DNA of 64,000 nt from UBA3839 sp902776985 (GTDB lineage Bacteria > Bacteroidota > Bacteroidia > Bacteroidales > Bacteroidaceae): NCBI GenBank assembly GCA_902776985.1, contig CACYSD010000001.1:1-64000 (forward strand), given 5' to 3'. Positions within the stretch are counted from its first letter, which is position 1, and each line of letters starts with the position of its first letter. Shown here one piece after another: positions 7,660 to 16,922 of this stretch. The translations under genes were made by a program, and so were the position numbers. Below the pieces are notes generated by a model. It saw only the letters and a program-made list of their open reading frames with translations, ran no database searches and was not told the origin of the DNA.

Positions 7660-10600
7660 TTAGAGATTGATTTTAACACCAAGATTGAAACTTCTGTTGC
7701 TTGGAAGCAGACCTGCGTCGATTCCCTGATAGAGAACTGCGTTGCCACAAGAGAACTCAGGATCTTTACCAGTATATTTAGTGAATGTCACGAGGTTGTT
7801 GGCTTCAGCCCAAATGGTGAGGCCCTGAATCCAAGAGAGGCTAAGAGGTAATTCGTAAGAGAGACGAATTTTCTTCAACTTAAGATATGATCCGTCTTCA
7901 ATCCAACGATCAGAGAATCGCTCGTTGTTCACCCAGCTGTCTGACTCAGACGACATAACTCGTGGAAGGAGTGCCTGGTCGCCGTCGTAGGTCCAACGGT
8001 TGACAGCAGCTGTGGTCTGATTATAGAATGTATTGAGTGATTCGAGCTGTGAACGCTGATAGTTGTAGATGTCGCCACCAAGAGAATACTTGAAATTGAT
8101 ATCAAGACTCCAGCGCTTGTAAGCTAAGTTAGTGTAGAAGGAACCGTAGATATCGGGGTTCGGGTCACCAATGATGGTCTTATCGCTTTCGTTGATGATA
8201 CCGTCGTTGTTGAGGTCAACGAAGTGAACGTCACCGGCTGAGAAGTTACGGTATGGATTCTTGGTAATACCGGTAGGATATTTCAAGTAACCGTCAGCTG
8301 TCTTAGTTGTAGCTGATGAAGCTTCAGCATCGGAAGAGAACACTCCAGCGGTCTTGTAGCCGTAGAATACACCGGCTGCATTGCCGACAGAGGTGAGAAT
8401 CTCAGCACCATAGATGGTCTGTGTGTAGTCACCGTCGGGCAGAGACTGGATTGAGTTCTTGTAATGACCGAGGCTAGCACCCAACTGCCATTTGAAGTCC
8501 TTGCCGTTGATGAGGATAGCGTTGAAGCGTGCGTCAACACCAACGTTGCGCAGCGAACCGCCATTGCTCCAGAAAGTCTTCAAACCAGACATGTAGTTAA
8601 TAGTCTTCAGAGTGACAAGGTTGTCGGTGTTGGACAGATAGAAGTCAACACCAGCCTGTACACGGTTGTTGAAGAATGAGCCTGAGAGACCTGCATTGAG
8701 GCGGCTTGTGGTTTCCCACTGGATTTCAGGGTTCTCAATGTTCTCGAGCTGCAGAGCTGTAGCAGTCTTGAGGAAGGTGTGAGACTTGAAATATGTGCGT
8801 GAAGCGGCGTAATCGATATTGTCATTTCCTGACACATCGAAGCCGAGAGTGAATTTCAGGTTGTTGACAGCCTTGAGACCACTCATCCATTTCTCGTTGC
8901 TGATAACCCATCCTGCCTGGAGGCTTGGGAAGAGTCCCCACTTCACTCCGAAGAGCTTGATGCCTGAATCAGCATTCTTACCGAAGCGAGAAGAGGTCTC
9001 TGCAGAGAACGCTCCTTCGAGGAAATATGTGTTCTTGACAGCCCAGCGGCCAAAGAGATAGTAAGAAAGGTTGCGCCATGCATCCTCATTACCTTCAACA
9101 GAACGGAAGGCGTTGGAATTGTTCATGTTAGGCATCTTGTCGCTACCTGAGTTGTAAGACTTCATGTAGGAGTCGGAGAAGGTGTTGTTGGTGAAACGAA
9201 TACCACCGAACGCCATAACATCGTGCATGCCATAGTTGGCTTTCCAGTCAACACGGAAGTCCTCGTAAACTGATGTTTCCTTGGAGAAGAGTGACTTCAC
9301 AACTGAAGTAACGTCACCGTAGCCTTCATAGTTGTAAACTGGTACACCTGCTTCAGGAAGATAGTATTTGTCGTTGGAGCGGTTGAGCTGATAAGCAAAA
9401 CGGTTGCTGATAGTGACATGGTCGCTGATTTCCCAACGAGGCATGATGTTGAGGTTGAACTGAGTCACTTCCTGACGGTTCTTGTTGTCGCCTTCACCTT
9501 CCTTGAGAATCCAGTATGGATTGGCAAGAGCGCTGTTTACGCCGTAGGCAGAAGCGAAGGCAAACGGATAGTTCACGTCATCGACATACTTACCTGCATA
9601 AACCTGAGAGAGATGGAGCTTTCCGTCGTTGCCTGTATAGTAGCCATACTTGGAAAGGAATGGCGACTGGATGAGACCAAGGACATTGGGTGAAGAGACT
9701 GTGCTTGAAGCATAGGACTCTGCCCATCCGTTGTCGCGGAGGTCGTAAGCCAGCTTAGAATAAGAGAGGTCGAGCTGAGTTGACAGTTTATCGAGCAGCT
9801 TGATATCTGTGTTGAAACGAATGTTCAAACGATCAAAGCTGTTTTTCTTAGCTGTGGAAGCGGAATTGGTATAACCCAATGAAAGGTTGTACATAGCGAC
9901 TTCATCACCACCCTGCACATTCACCTTGTAGTTCTGAGTGGCAGCTGTGCGATACAATCCGTCAGACCAGTCAGTCTCATTATGGTACATAGGATACCAA
10001 TAATAATCAGGATTGCTGTTGAGGAAAGGAATGGATGTTGAAGAAGTGGCATGCTCGCTACCGTAAGTGGTAGTACCAATCAGTTCGCTCACGTAGTTGC
10101 GATACTGGCTTGCATTCATCATCGGAGTCACAGACGGAGCCAACTCAAATCCTGCATTGGCAATGACATTGATCTTGGTAGCCATAGAGTGACCGCGCTT
10201 GGTGTTGATGATTACCACACCATTGGCACCACGTGCACCATAGAGAGATGTGGCATTCTTCATCACCTCGATAGACTCTACGTCTTCAGGGTCAATACCT
10301 GCGAGGATATTGTTGAAGAATCCGTCGTGGATGCTTGTACGGTCGAGCTGTGTGTCAATGAACATTCCATCGAGCACGATGAGAGGCTGTGCATTGATGT
10401 TGAGAGAGTTCAGACCGCGAATAAACATCGCGACACCCTGACCACGCATTCCTGTGCGGTTGATAGTGTAGATATCGCCTGCAAGTTTATTCTCGATTTC
10501 CTCGTCAACAATAACTGCAGAAGTGTTTTCCAAGTTTGCCTTGGCTCCGGCAACGATATTGGTAGAAGGAGAATAAACAGACAAGAACTTTGAGCTATAG

Positions 10601-10983
10601 AGAGCTACATCGGGTGCTTTGTCACCATTGAAGCTCACCTGAACGTCGTTGTATTCTGGGACTGTGACGTAGAGAGAGTTGACGAATACAGGTACCTTGA
10701 GAGTGTATTCACCCTTCTCGTTGGTCATCACTGTGAAACGGTTGAATCCGTATGCTTGGACATTAGCACCGTCGATAGGCAATTTAGTAGCTGCGTCATA
10801 GACTACGCCACTAACTTCCTTCATCTCGTAAACGGGTAATACCTTAGCTGTTTTGCGAACGACCGCAGTAGTTGTGTCTGCTGCCTCGTTCTCTTCTTGT
10901 GCGTAAATGGTAGTTGCTCCTGATAACATCATGAGACCTAAACCAAGGCACAGAAAGCGATTGTTAATACTTTGCTTTTTCAT
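7660..10983 (-). CDS. SusC/RagA-family TonB-linked outer-membrane transporter
   Basis: Outer-membrane barrel that would import the glycan (or peptide) held by the paired SusD. The frame is open from 11043, but the ATG at 10983 is preferred because it gives a normal signal peptide (MKKQSINNRF..., cleavage near IYAQ). The mature part begins with an acidic linker, then a carboxypeptidase-regulatory-like domain (VSGVVYDAATKLPIDGANV). The plug has RGQGVAMFIRGL, QPLIVLDG and the hallmark ATSLYGARGANGVVIINTKRG. The barrel ends with NLGVKINL. 1107 aa is typical for SusC. The usual strong DVVVVGYG TonB-box motif is absent. It is the second SusC of the operon and differs clearly from the first, so the two probably handle different ligands or chain lengths. 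Confidence 0.93.
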   Translation of the reverse strand: MKKQSINNRFLCLGLGLMMLSGATTIYAQEENEAADTTTAVVRKTAKVLPVYEMKEVSGVVYDAATKLPIDGANVQAYGFNRFTVMTNEKGEYTLKVPVFVNSLYVTVPEYNDVQVSFNGDKAPDVALYSSKFLSVYSPSTNIVAGAKANLENTSAVIVDEEIENKLAGDIYTINRTGMRGQGVAMFIRGLNSLNINAQPLIVLDGMFIDTQLDRTSIHDGFFNNILAGIDPEDVESIEVMKNATSLYGARGANGVVIINTKRGHSMATKINVIANAGFELAPSVTPMMNASQYRNYVSELIGTTTYGSEHATSSTSIPFLNSNPDYYWYPMYHNETDWSDGLYRTAATQNYKVNVQGGDEVAMYNLSLGYTNSASTAKKNSFDRLNIRFNTDIKLLDKLSTQLDLSYSKLAYDLRDNGWAESYASSTVSSPNVLGLIQSPFLSKYGYYTGNDGKLHLSQVYAGKYVDDVNYPFAFASAYGVNSALANPYWILKEGEGDNKNRQEVTQFNLNIMPRWEISDHVTISNRFAYQLNRSNDKYYLPEAGVPVYNYEGYGDVTSVVKSLFSKETSVYEDFRVDWKANYGMHDVMAFGGIRFTNNTFSDSYMKSYNSGSDKMPNMNNSNAFRSVEGNEDAWRNLSYYLFGRWAVKNTYFLEGAFSAETSSRFGKNADSGIKLFGVKWGLFPSLQAGWVISNEKWMSGLKAVNNLKFTLGFDVSGNDNIDYAASRTYFKSHTFLKTATALQLENIENPEIQWETTSRLNAGLSGSFFNNRVQAGVDFYLSNTDNLVTLKTINYMSGLKTFWSNGGSLRNVGVDARFNAILINGKDFKWQLGASLGHYKNSIQSLPDGDYTQTIYGAEILTSVGNAAGVFYGYKTAGVFSSDAEASSATTKTADGYLKYPTGITKNPYRNFSAGDVHFVDLNNDGIINESDKTIIGDPNPDIYGSFYTNLAYKRWSLDINFKYSLGGDIYNYQRSQLESLNTFYNQTTAAVNRWTYDGDQALLPRVMSSESDSWVNNERFSDRWIEDGSYLKLKKIRLSYELPLSLSWIQGLTIWAEANNLVTFTKYTGKDPEFSCGNAVLYQGIDAGLLPSNRSFNLGVKINL

Positions 10984-11006
10984 GTTTTTGTTATTTAGGA
11001 GGTTTA

Positions 11007-12863
11007 TCATTCTTTTGGTTTCAAAATAATAGAACTTACCCATATTTCACGAGAGTAAAGGGCCTTTTCTGTAGAACTGAAATTTGACTTAAGCTGAAGC
11101 ACAGGATATGCATTTGACAAGCCATAGTATGAAACAGGGAACTCAAAGTCCTTAGCAACACAAATTGTGTCGGTGAAGGCCAATGAACCATCGTTGTTCA
11201 GGCGAATGCCCTTGTTAACAAAATAGTTTGAACCGGTGATGGAATTTCCCTTGGCATCCAAAGCATCCTCGTTAGGATTCTTCAATGCTTCATTGTTAAT
11301 ACGCTTAGCTTCCGTGTCGTAGGAAATGTAGGCACGGAACTTGTTTGGAAGCTTATAGTCGGTGTTGTAGCCTATTACAACAAAGATGTCATATTTGCAA
11401 GACTGAACATGTGGAAGCATGAAGAATGCTCCTGGGTGAGATGTAGAGTTCTTATTGCTCATCATCACATAATCGTATCTGTAGGTAGAGTCAGAAGTAA
11501 AGGTTTCATCACCAAAACTATAAGTTGGACTAACGTAGGATATTGACTTAGTGCCAATAGCACACATGTTGTCGCAAGATTCATAGCAGAGGGCTGCTGC
11601 CAGATAACGGTTTGGAGTATAAACCGTGTATGGGAAGTTGAAACTGTTAACGATATATGCATAACCGTTACTCAGTTCAATCGGTTCGGCATTGTCAAAG
11701 AGATTGGCGAAATCGTCAATTTCAACACAGTTGGTGCGGTTGGTGAGATTCCAAGTACCAGTCTTCTTGAGTTTCAATCCTGCAGTTGAGAGCAGAGAAT
11801 CCTGACGTGCGTCAACAGCCTTGATATCGTCAAGTGATGTGATAGGAATTCTCTCGAATTGCCAGTTGGCGTTGAAGACAAGATTCTCACAGATAGCATT
11901 CTTGGAATACAGATTCACGATAGAGTCAATCTCAGCCTGAGTGAACTTGGTCTCAACACCTGTGATGACTGTATCTGCACCAGTTTCTGTCTGGGTATTG
12001 ATATCCTGCTTGTAAGTAGCCTTGTATTTGAAGTTGTTCTTAGTCTTTGCAAGCACGGTCTCCCAAGCAGTATTGGTAGGAACTATCATCACATAGTTGG
12101 AGTCCTCTTTCGAGAGATAAGCATTCATGAAATTGCTTGTGTAGTCGTTAGAGATATAAGTGACTGAGTCAACCCATGTAACTTCACCGTTGATTGTAGG
12201 ACCTTGGGTAGAAGCATACTTGTTGAACTCGAGAGTCTGATAGCTCTTGATAAATGCGTTGATAGAATCCAAGTCAGGACGGGAAGCGAGAAACTCATAG
12301 AGGTTAGGCTGATAAGCCATAGCACCGTCTGTGATGTGGATAATACCATTGGATGCACCAACATTAGGCTCTGAAATAAGAAGTCCCTTGATTGTCAGCT
12401 TACCATTGTTCAGCCACGCAGCCTTGTTGTTGAACAGATCCAGTTTGATTGAATCAGATCCGCTGATAATGTGGCTATAGCGAGTCATGTTGTTGCGGAT
12501 AAGCTGAGTCTCAACCTTGTAGATGCTGTCGCGAACGCCCGTTGCGAGCAAACGCTTATAGTAAGCGTAATCGAAAGAATCGTTTACCGGTGCCCAAACA
12601 GTGAAGGTCTGGTCGCCGTCGAACAATTGAGCGTATGTCTCTGATGTAGTCTTGCTTTCCGACTGAGAGTAGTAGACACTCTGCAAAATGTCTGCATACT
12701 GGCTCAGATCAGGACGAGACTGAATGTTTTGCCAGATGGTCTGCTTGCCTTCTGCCGCAGACGAAATATCAAAGTGGTCATCGGTACAAGATACTGATGA
12801 GAGAGTCAGTACAAACATTGCAACCGCACTGAGATACCATCCGATTTTTCTATAATTATTCAT
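11007..12863 (-). CDS. Fasciclin (FAS1) domain surface lipoprotein, 618 aa
   Basis: Lipoprotein with lipobox SSVSC (C26) followed by TDDHFD, an acidic stretch that favours surface display. It carries two FAS1-like modules. The first, about 40-190, shows FTVWAPVNDSFDYAYYKRLL and ends SNGIIHITDGAMAYQP. The second, about 190-400, has MIVPTNTAWETVL and ends with NGYAYIVNSFNFP. Residues 410-618 form a beta-rich C-terminal domain with no motif recognised; a carbohydrate-binding-like sandwich is a guess. FAS1 domains are adhesion/binding folds. Lying between SusD/FAS1 and a SusC, it is best seen as an accessory surface glycan-binding protein; no catalytic motif was seen. The gap to the next gene is 23 bp. 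Confidence 0.85.
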   Translation of the reverse strand: MNNYRKIGWYLSAVAMFVLTLSSVSCTDDHFDISSAAEGKQTIWQNIQSRPDLSQYADILQSVYYSQSESKTTSETYAQLFDGDQTFTVWAPVNDSFDYAYYKRLLATGVRDSIYKVETQLIRNNMTRYSHIISGSDSIKLDLFNNKAAWLNNGKLTIKGLLISEPNVGASNGIIHITDGAMAYQPNLYEFLASRPDLDSINAFIKSYQTLEFNKYASTQGPTINGEVTWVDSVTYISNDYTSNFMNAYLSKEDSNYVMIVPTNTAWETVLAKTKNNFKYKATYKQDINTQTETGADTVITGVETKFTQAEIDSIVNLYSKNAICENLVFNANWQFERIPITSLDDIKAVDARQDSLLSTAGLKLKKTGTWNLTNRTNCVEIDDFANLFDNAEPIELSNGYAYIVNSFNFPYTVYTPNRYLAAALCYESCDNMCAIGTKSISYVSPTYSFGDETFTSDSTYRYDYVMMSNKNSTSHPGAFFMLPHVQSCKYDIFVVIGYNTDYKLPNKFRAYISYDTEAKRINNEALKNPNEDALDAKGNSITGSNYFVNKGIRLNNDGSLAFTDTICVAKDFEFPVSYYGLSNAYPVLQLKSNFSSTEKALYSREIWVSSIILKPKE

Positions 12864-12902
12864 ATATATTATAAAATGTGTTTTAGGATGTTGGATAATT
12901 CA

Positions 12903-14999
12903 TTACCACTTATCTTCGGCTTCATCACCTGAATAGACAAACTTAGGAACTAATTCGAGATAGTCGTAGAAGAACTCGTAGCTTGTTCCTGAGAGAACAG
13001 ATTTGAAGCGGATGTAATAAGTCTTGTCTGCGTCAAGCTGACCAGTGTATATAATCTTGCGCAAGCAGTTCTGGTATTCACGACCGGTGTGTCCACCACC
13101 AAGCTGAATGTAGTTAGGACCTTTCATGAATCCAAGGTTACGCATAGACTTGTCGTTCTCGGCGATTGATTCTTCGTCGCCAAGCTGTTCATCTTTAACA
13201 AAACCTGTTGATGTAGGGTTTGTACCTGAACTTGAACGCAAATCTAGAGGAATTCCCACTGCGGGGAGGTTGTTTTTGTTTGTACCGATATATACCTGAG
13301 CCATTCCTCGGTTGTCGTTGGCGTTGATACCGTAACGGATTTCGTATGTACCAGAGAATGGAACTGGAGGCAATTTCATAGTGAAGTCCACTACTCCCTG
13401 AATGTTGAACTCGTCAATCTGGAAGTTCATCCATGAGTTCTCACCACCACTATAGCCTTGGTTAGGAAGATAGATAAACTCTGTCTCAGCAGTCATATCA
13501 ACAACGTTGTCGATATAGTCGCTTGTGAAGTACCAGTAACCATCACCACAATCATCTGTCTTACGGTTCTGACGGATGTTATTTGTCATCAGCTCTGGGA
13601 ACAGCGAAGTGACGTCATAACGCATACGCTCTTTCAGAATCTTTGTAGGAACTGTCTCGTCCCAAACAAGGATATCGTCGATTGGATAATAGTATCCGTT
13701 GATAGCGTTATTGTTCAGCGAGCCGTTTGTAGAGTTGATCTTAATACCAGGAATAGTGATTTCAGCAGACTTTTCCTTGTATGTATTCAAATTGTAAACA
13801 GACAGGCGGTTGATACGCTTCTCATTACGCAAACCAGTAACCTTTACTGAACGGCGGTAATGACCCATTGTCTCCCAATACTCCCAAACATTCACATAGA
13901 ACTGAGCAGCGGTACGGTTCTTGAGCATACCAGCATCACAACCATATTCGTTTGCGAAAGTCACCAGCTTGTCGTATGTCAGACGTTCTGGCAGCAGGTG
14001 GTAGCTTACGAACTGATTGACTGCGTTGTTGTAGTCTTCATAGTCGTCACCGTAGCTTGGCTCAGTATGGCCGCTGGTATCGTCGTTGTAGTAAGCGTGC
14101 TCCTTAAGCCATGCCTTCAGGTCGTCAACTGTGTAGATGTTGTTCTTCTCGAACACGGTGTCGAGTTCCACAAACACTGTGTAACCGATATATCTGTGTT
14201 CAGGATACTTACCATTCCATGTGTGTCCGTAAGGTGTGGAGTGTGAAGTACCACGGATATCATCGTACTTCTCTTCCCAAACTTCATCCTTGTAAGCCTG
14301 CAGTTTCTTGTCCCAGCCTGTCAGTTGAAGAAGTCCACCGAAGAACTTGGCGTTTTCAGCATTTATCACAAGGTCGGCAACAGACACGTTTGAAGGAGAA
14401 AGCACTTTGTCGATAGTGTGGATATAACCGTTCTCCACTTCGATGTCGCCATCAATAATCTTGGAATTTGAGTTAACGTAGATAACAGTATTGTTGTCAG
14501 CGTCGTTCCCATAAGAAATATCAATGTAGCGGTCATTCATATTAGTGGTTGCCAATGCACCTTCTTCGAAGTCGGTAGTCATATAAGCCTCGCTTTCTCC
14601 GTTCTGGATAATAGTATTGAATACTATCGCCTGAGCCACGGAGTCAGAGATCTGGCTCAACTCATTGGATTCCAGTTCGCCTATAGCAAAGAGTGAATCC
14701 AGATATTCTTGAATTGCCTCATTGGTTGGAGCAAAACAAGTGTAGTGACCACGAGCAGCCAAAAGGTCCTTCATCGTTGATGTGGATCTCTTGCTTGGAT
14801 GAACTTTTCCAAGTATTTGCAAATAACTGCCAAACACGTCCTGATTATTCTCGAAGTGATCAATCATCATCTCACCAGTGAAGGTGTAGAGGTCCGATTC
14901 ATCAATTTTCTCTGTACATGAATTCAGGGACACCAATGCCGCAAACAGGAAGAGTGTTCCTGCACAGCATAGTTTCTTTATGTTATTTAGTATTTTCAT
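12903..14999 (-). CDS. Fasciclin (FAS1) domain surface lipoprotein, 698 aa
   Basis: Lipoprotein with lipobox SLNSC (C28) followed by TEKIDESD. The first FAS1 module, about 40-205, contains HYTCFAPTNEAIQEYL and VENGYIHTIDKVLSP, the near-canonical FAS1 end motif. A second, more diverged module, about 210-450, contains VDDLKAWLKEH and YYYPIDDILVWDE. The C-terminal third (about 470-698) looks like a separate beta-sandwich (FTMKLPPVPFSGTYEIRYG, YYIRFKSVL). Similar FAS1-plus-sandwich proteins sit next to SusCD pairs in other Bacteroidetes, to my knowledge with no defined ligand. It follows the first SusD by 12 bp. Role inferred from context: binding or presenting the ligand at the cell surface. Confidence 0.84.
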   Translation of the reverse strand: MKILNNIKKLCCAGTLFLFAALVSLNSCTEKIDESDLYTFTGEMMIDHFENNQDVFGSYLQILGKVHPSKRSTSTMKDLLAARGHYTCFAPTNEAIQEYLDSLFAIGELESNELSQISDSVAQAIVFNTIIQNGESEAYMTTDFEEGALATTNMNDRYIDISYGNDADNNTVIYVNSNSKIIDGDIEVENGYIHTIDKVLSPSNVSVADLVINAENAKFFGGLLQLTGWDKKLQAYKDEVWEEKYDDIRGTSHSTPYGHTWNGKYPEHRYIGYTVFVELDTVFEKNNIYTVDDLKAWLKEHAYYNDDTSGHTEPSYGDDYEDYNNAVNQFVSYHLLPERLTYDKLVTFANEYGCDAGMLKNRTAAQFYVNVWEYWETMGHYRRSVKVTGLRNEKRINRLSVYNLNTYKEKSAEITIPGIKINSTNGSLNNNAINGYYYPIDDILVWDETVPTKILKERMRYDVTSLFPELMTNNIRQNRKTDDCGDGYWYFTSDYIDNVVDMTAETEFIYLPNQGYSGGENSWMNFQIDEFNIQGVVDFTMKLPPVPFSGTYEIRYGINANDNRGMAQVYIGTNKNNLPAVGIPLDLRSSSGTNPTSTGFVKDEQLGDEESIAENDKSMRNLGFMKGPNYIQLGGGHTGREYQNCLRKIIYTGQLDADKTYYIRFKSVLSGTSYEFFYDYLELVPKFVYSGDEAEDKW

Positions 15000-15011
15000 T
15001 GTAGTATAGTA

Positions 15012-16907
15012 TTACAGTTCATCAGTTCGTGAAGATGTCTCATTTACCGACCATACACCATTCTGGTATAGTAAGTTGTTGTTCTTTATCTCATTGTTGT
15101 AAACAGGTGAGAAAAGGGATTGCATGTCTGCCAGTTTAGCCTGAACAGCCTTGCTGCTTGTGTACTTACGAACAAGGAACTTGAGCATGTCGGCTGTATT
15201 GCCATGGCGGAGTGAGTAGCGAACCAAATCGAACCAGCGCTTTCCTTCTCCTATGAACTCTCTCTGACGCTCGTTCATCACAAGTTTTTCCATTGCTGCA
15301 GAACTGGAGAATGTAGAGAAATTCAAAGAGTCGTTACGAGCTGTGGTGTTCTCTGCACGGTAGGCATAAGGGTTAGAACGCTTGAATACCTCACGTACAT
15401 ACTGGAACGCATTTGCCAAATGCTCCTCGTCGTCGTACAACTGAGAAAGAGCTTCAGCCTTCATCAGATAGATTTCTGACATACGATAGACAATCCAGTT
15501 AGCGTCGAGGCTGTTTACAGTACGTGTGCTTGTTGTCAGCTTAATAGTACTGCTTTGATTGTCTGTAAGGTAAGTAGTAGAAGAACCTGAGCGCTGAGTT
15601 ACAGAGCGGTAGGTGTACTTACCTATATCGAAAGAAGTCTGACCTGCATCCTCATATCTTGCTGTAGTCCAAAGACGGTAGTCTGTCTTTGTAAAGATGT
15701 AAGACTGGTCCAACACGTTAGGATTGCTTTCTACATTCTCGAGCAGAGCAACTGAACCTGTCATCGAACCGGACTTTGAATCCTTCACATTCCAGAAGAG
15801 GCTGGTGATCATACCATTGCTGTAAGTATCTCCGTCAACCTGAAGTTCGAAGATAGATTCATCAGAATTACCTGTTCCGAACAGAGAGGTATAAGCTGAA
15901 GACGAAGAAGTGGTAACTGTAGCACGCTCAGAAGCCACGTTAGCTTCAAGCAAGTCCTCGAGTTTGATATCTATATCACCTCCACCGACATTCAGTCCGT
16001 TCTTGTTCATATACTCAATCTTCTCCTTAGTAGCCATGTCAATAACAAGGTCGCAGTATTCTATACATTTCTGATAGTCATCGGCTGCTGTTGTAGAGTA
16101 CTCCTCATGACGTGAAGCAAGCTCAGCCTCAGTAAGAGGTCCGGCATAGCTGCTTGGAAGAGTAACCTTGGTAAACGGCTGGTTCTCGCCGGCTTTGTAT
16201 GAAGCTCTCCAGAGATAGACGTCGGCAAGGAGTGCGTAAACAGCCTTTCTGGTAACACGTCCCTTATTAGTAGAAGTAGTACCATAATCTACCATTGCTT
16301 CGCCCATCACTGATTCCAGGTCATTGACAATGCTGTCAAGAACTGCCAACTGAGTTGACTGAGGAAGGCGCAACTCCTGTGAGTCGTTGTTGTAATCTGT
16401 AGTTACATAAGGTACTTCACCGAATGTACGTACCAAATAGAAGTGAGCAAGAGCACGAAGAGTAATCATCTCTGCACGTATAGGTTTCCAATCGTTATCA
16501 GAGAAACTCTCATCGTTTGCAACTACTTCAGGGCCATGAGCCAACACCTTGTTGCAATAGTTGATTGCATTGTACATCGCCGTCCAGCTGAACTGACCGT
16601 ATGTAGGCAACAGGTTAGCATTCATAATGTTTGCTATAGGACCTGATGCGGAAGTATTTTTCGAACGTTCGAAGTTGTCAGAGCGCTCTTCTCCCCAATA
16701 AATATAATCAGAGAGAAGGTCGTCGCTGACCATTCGTTTGTAGCAAGCCATAACAGCGGCATTCAAGTCGTTTTTGTCTTGCCAGAATTCTTCCTCTACA
16801 ATAGAATTTGTAGGGGTAATGGTAAGGAAGTCTTCACATGAAGATGCAACTACACCACCACCTATAACTAATAGTCCGTAGAGTGCTATTTTATTTATCT
16901 TTTTCAT
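15012..16907 (-). CDS. SusD/RagB-family surface glycan-binding lipoprotein
   Basis: Partner of the SusC that ends just upstream. Three in-frame ATGs lie at 16922, 16913 and 16907; the last gives the standard signal MKKINKIALYGLL and lipobox VASSC (C24), followed by EDFLTITPTN, the classic SusD N-terminus. The first ATG directly abuts the SusC stop codon. SusD landmarks are EEEFWQDKNDLNAAVMACYKRM, ALAHFYLVRTFGEVPYVT and, near the C-terminus, MNERQREFIGEGKRWFDLVRY. About 631 aa, a normal SusD size. It binds ligand at the cell surface and forms the lid of the SusC transporter. Confidence 0.93.
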   Translation of the reverse strand: MKKINKIALYGLLVIGGGVVASSCEDFLTITPTNSIVEEEFWQDKNDLNAAVMACYKRMVSDDLLSDYIYWGEERSDNFERSKNTSASGPIANIMNANLLPTYGQFSWTAMYNAINYCNKVLAHGPEVVANDESFSDNDWKPIRAEMITLRALAHFYLVRTFGEVPYVTTDYNNDSQELRLPQSTQLAVLDSIVNDLESVMGEAMVDYGTTSTNKGRVTRKAVYALLADVYLWRASYKAGENQPFTKVTLPSSYAGPLTEAELASRHEEYSTTAADDYQKCIEYCDLVIDMATKEKIEYMNKNGLNVGGGDIDIKLEDLLEANVASERATVTTSSSSAYTSLFGTGNSDESIFELQVDGDTYSNGMITSLFWNVKDSKSGSMTGSVALLENVESNPNVLDQSYIFTKTDYRLWTTARYEDAGQTSFDIGKYTYRSVTQRSGSSTTYLTDNQSSTIKLTTSTRTVNSLDANWIVYRMSEIYLMKAEALSQLYDDEEHLANAFQYVREVFKRSNPYAYRAENTTARNDSLNFSTFSSSAAMEKLVMNERQREFIGEGKRWFDLVRYSLRHGNTADMLKFLVRKYTSSKAVQAKLADMQSLFSPVYNNEIKNNNLLYQNGVWSVNETSSRTDEL

Positions 16908-16922
16908 AATCATCCTTATCAT

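Noticed and set aside
10051..10593. 180-codon open frame on the plus strand
   Set aside because: Lies wholly inside the SusC gene on the other strand, with His/Cys/Val-rich shadow composition and no motif.
10984..11043. 20-residue extension of the second SusC
   Set aside because: Would place 20 residues before an ordinary signal peptide and overlap the preceding FAS1 gene.
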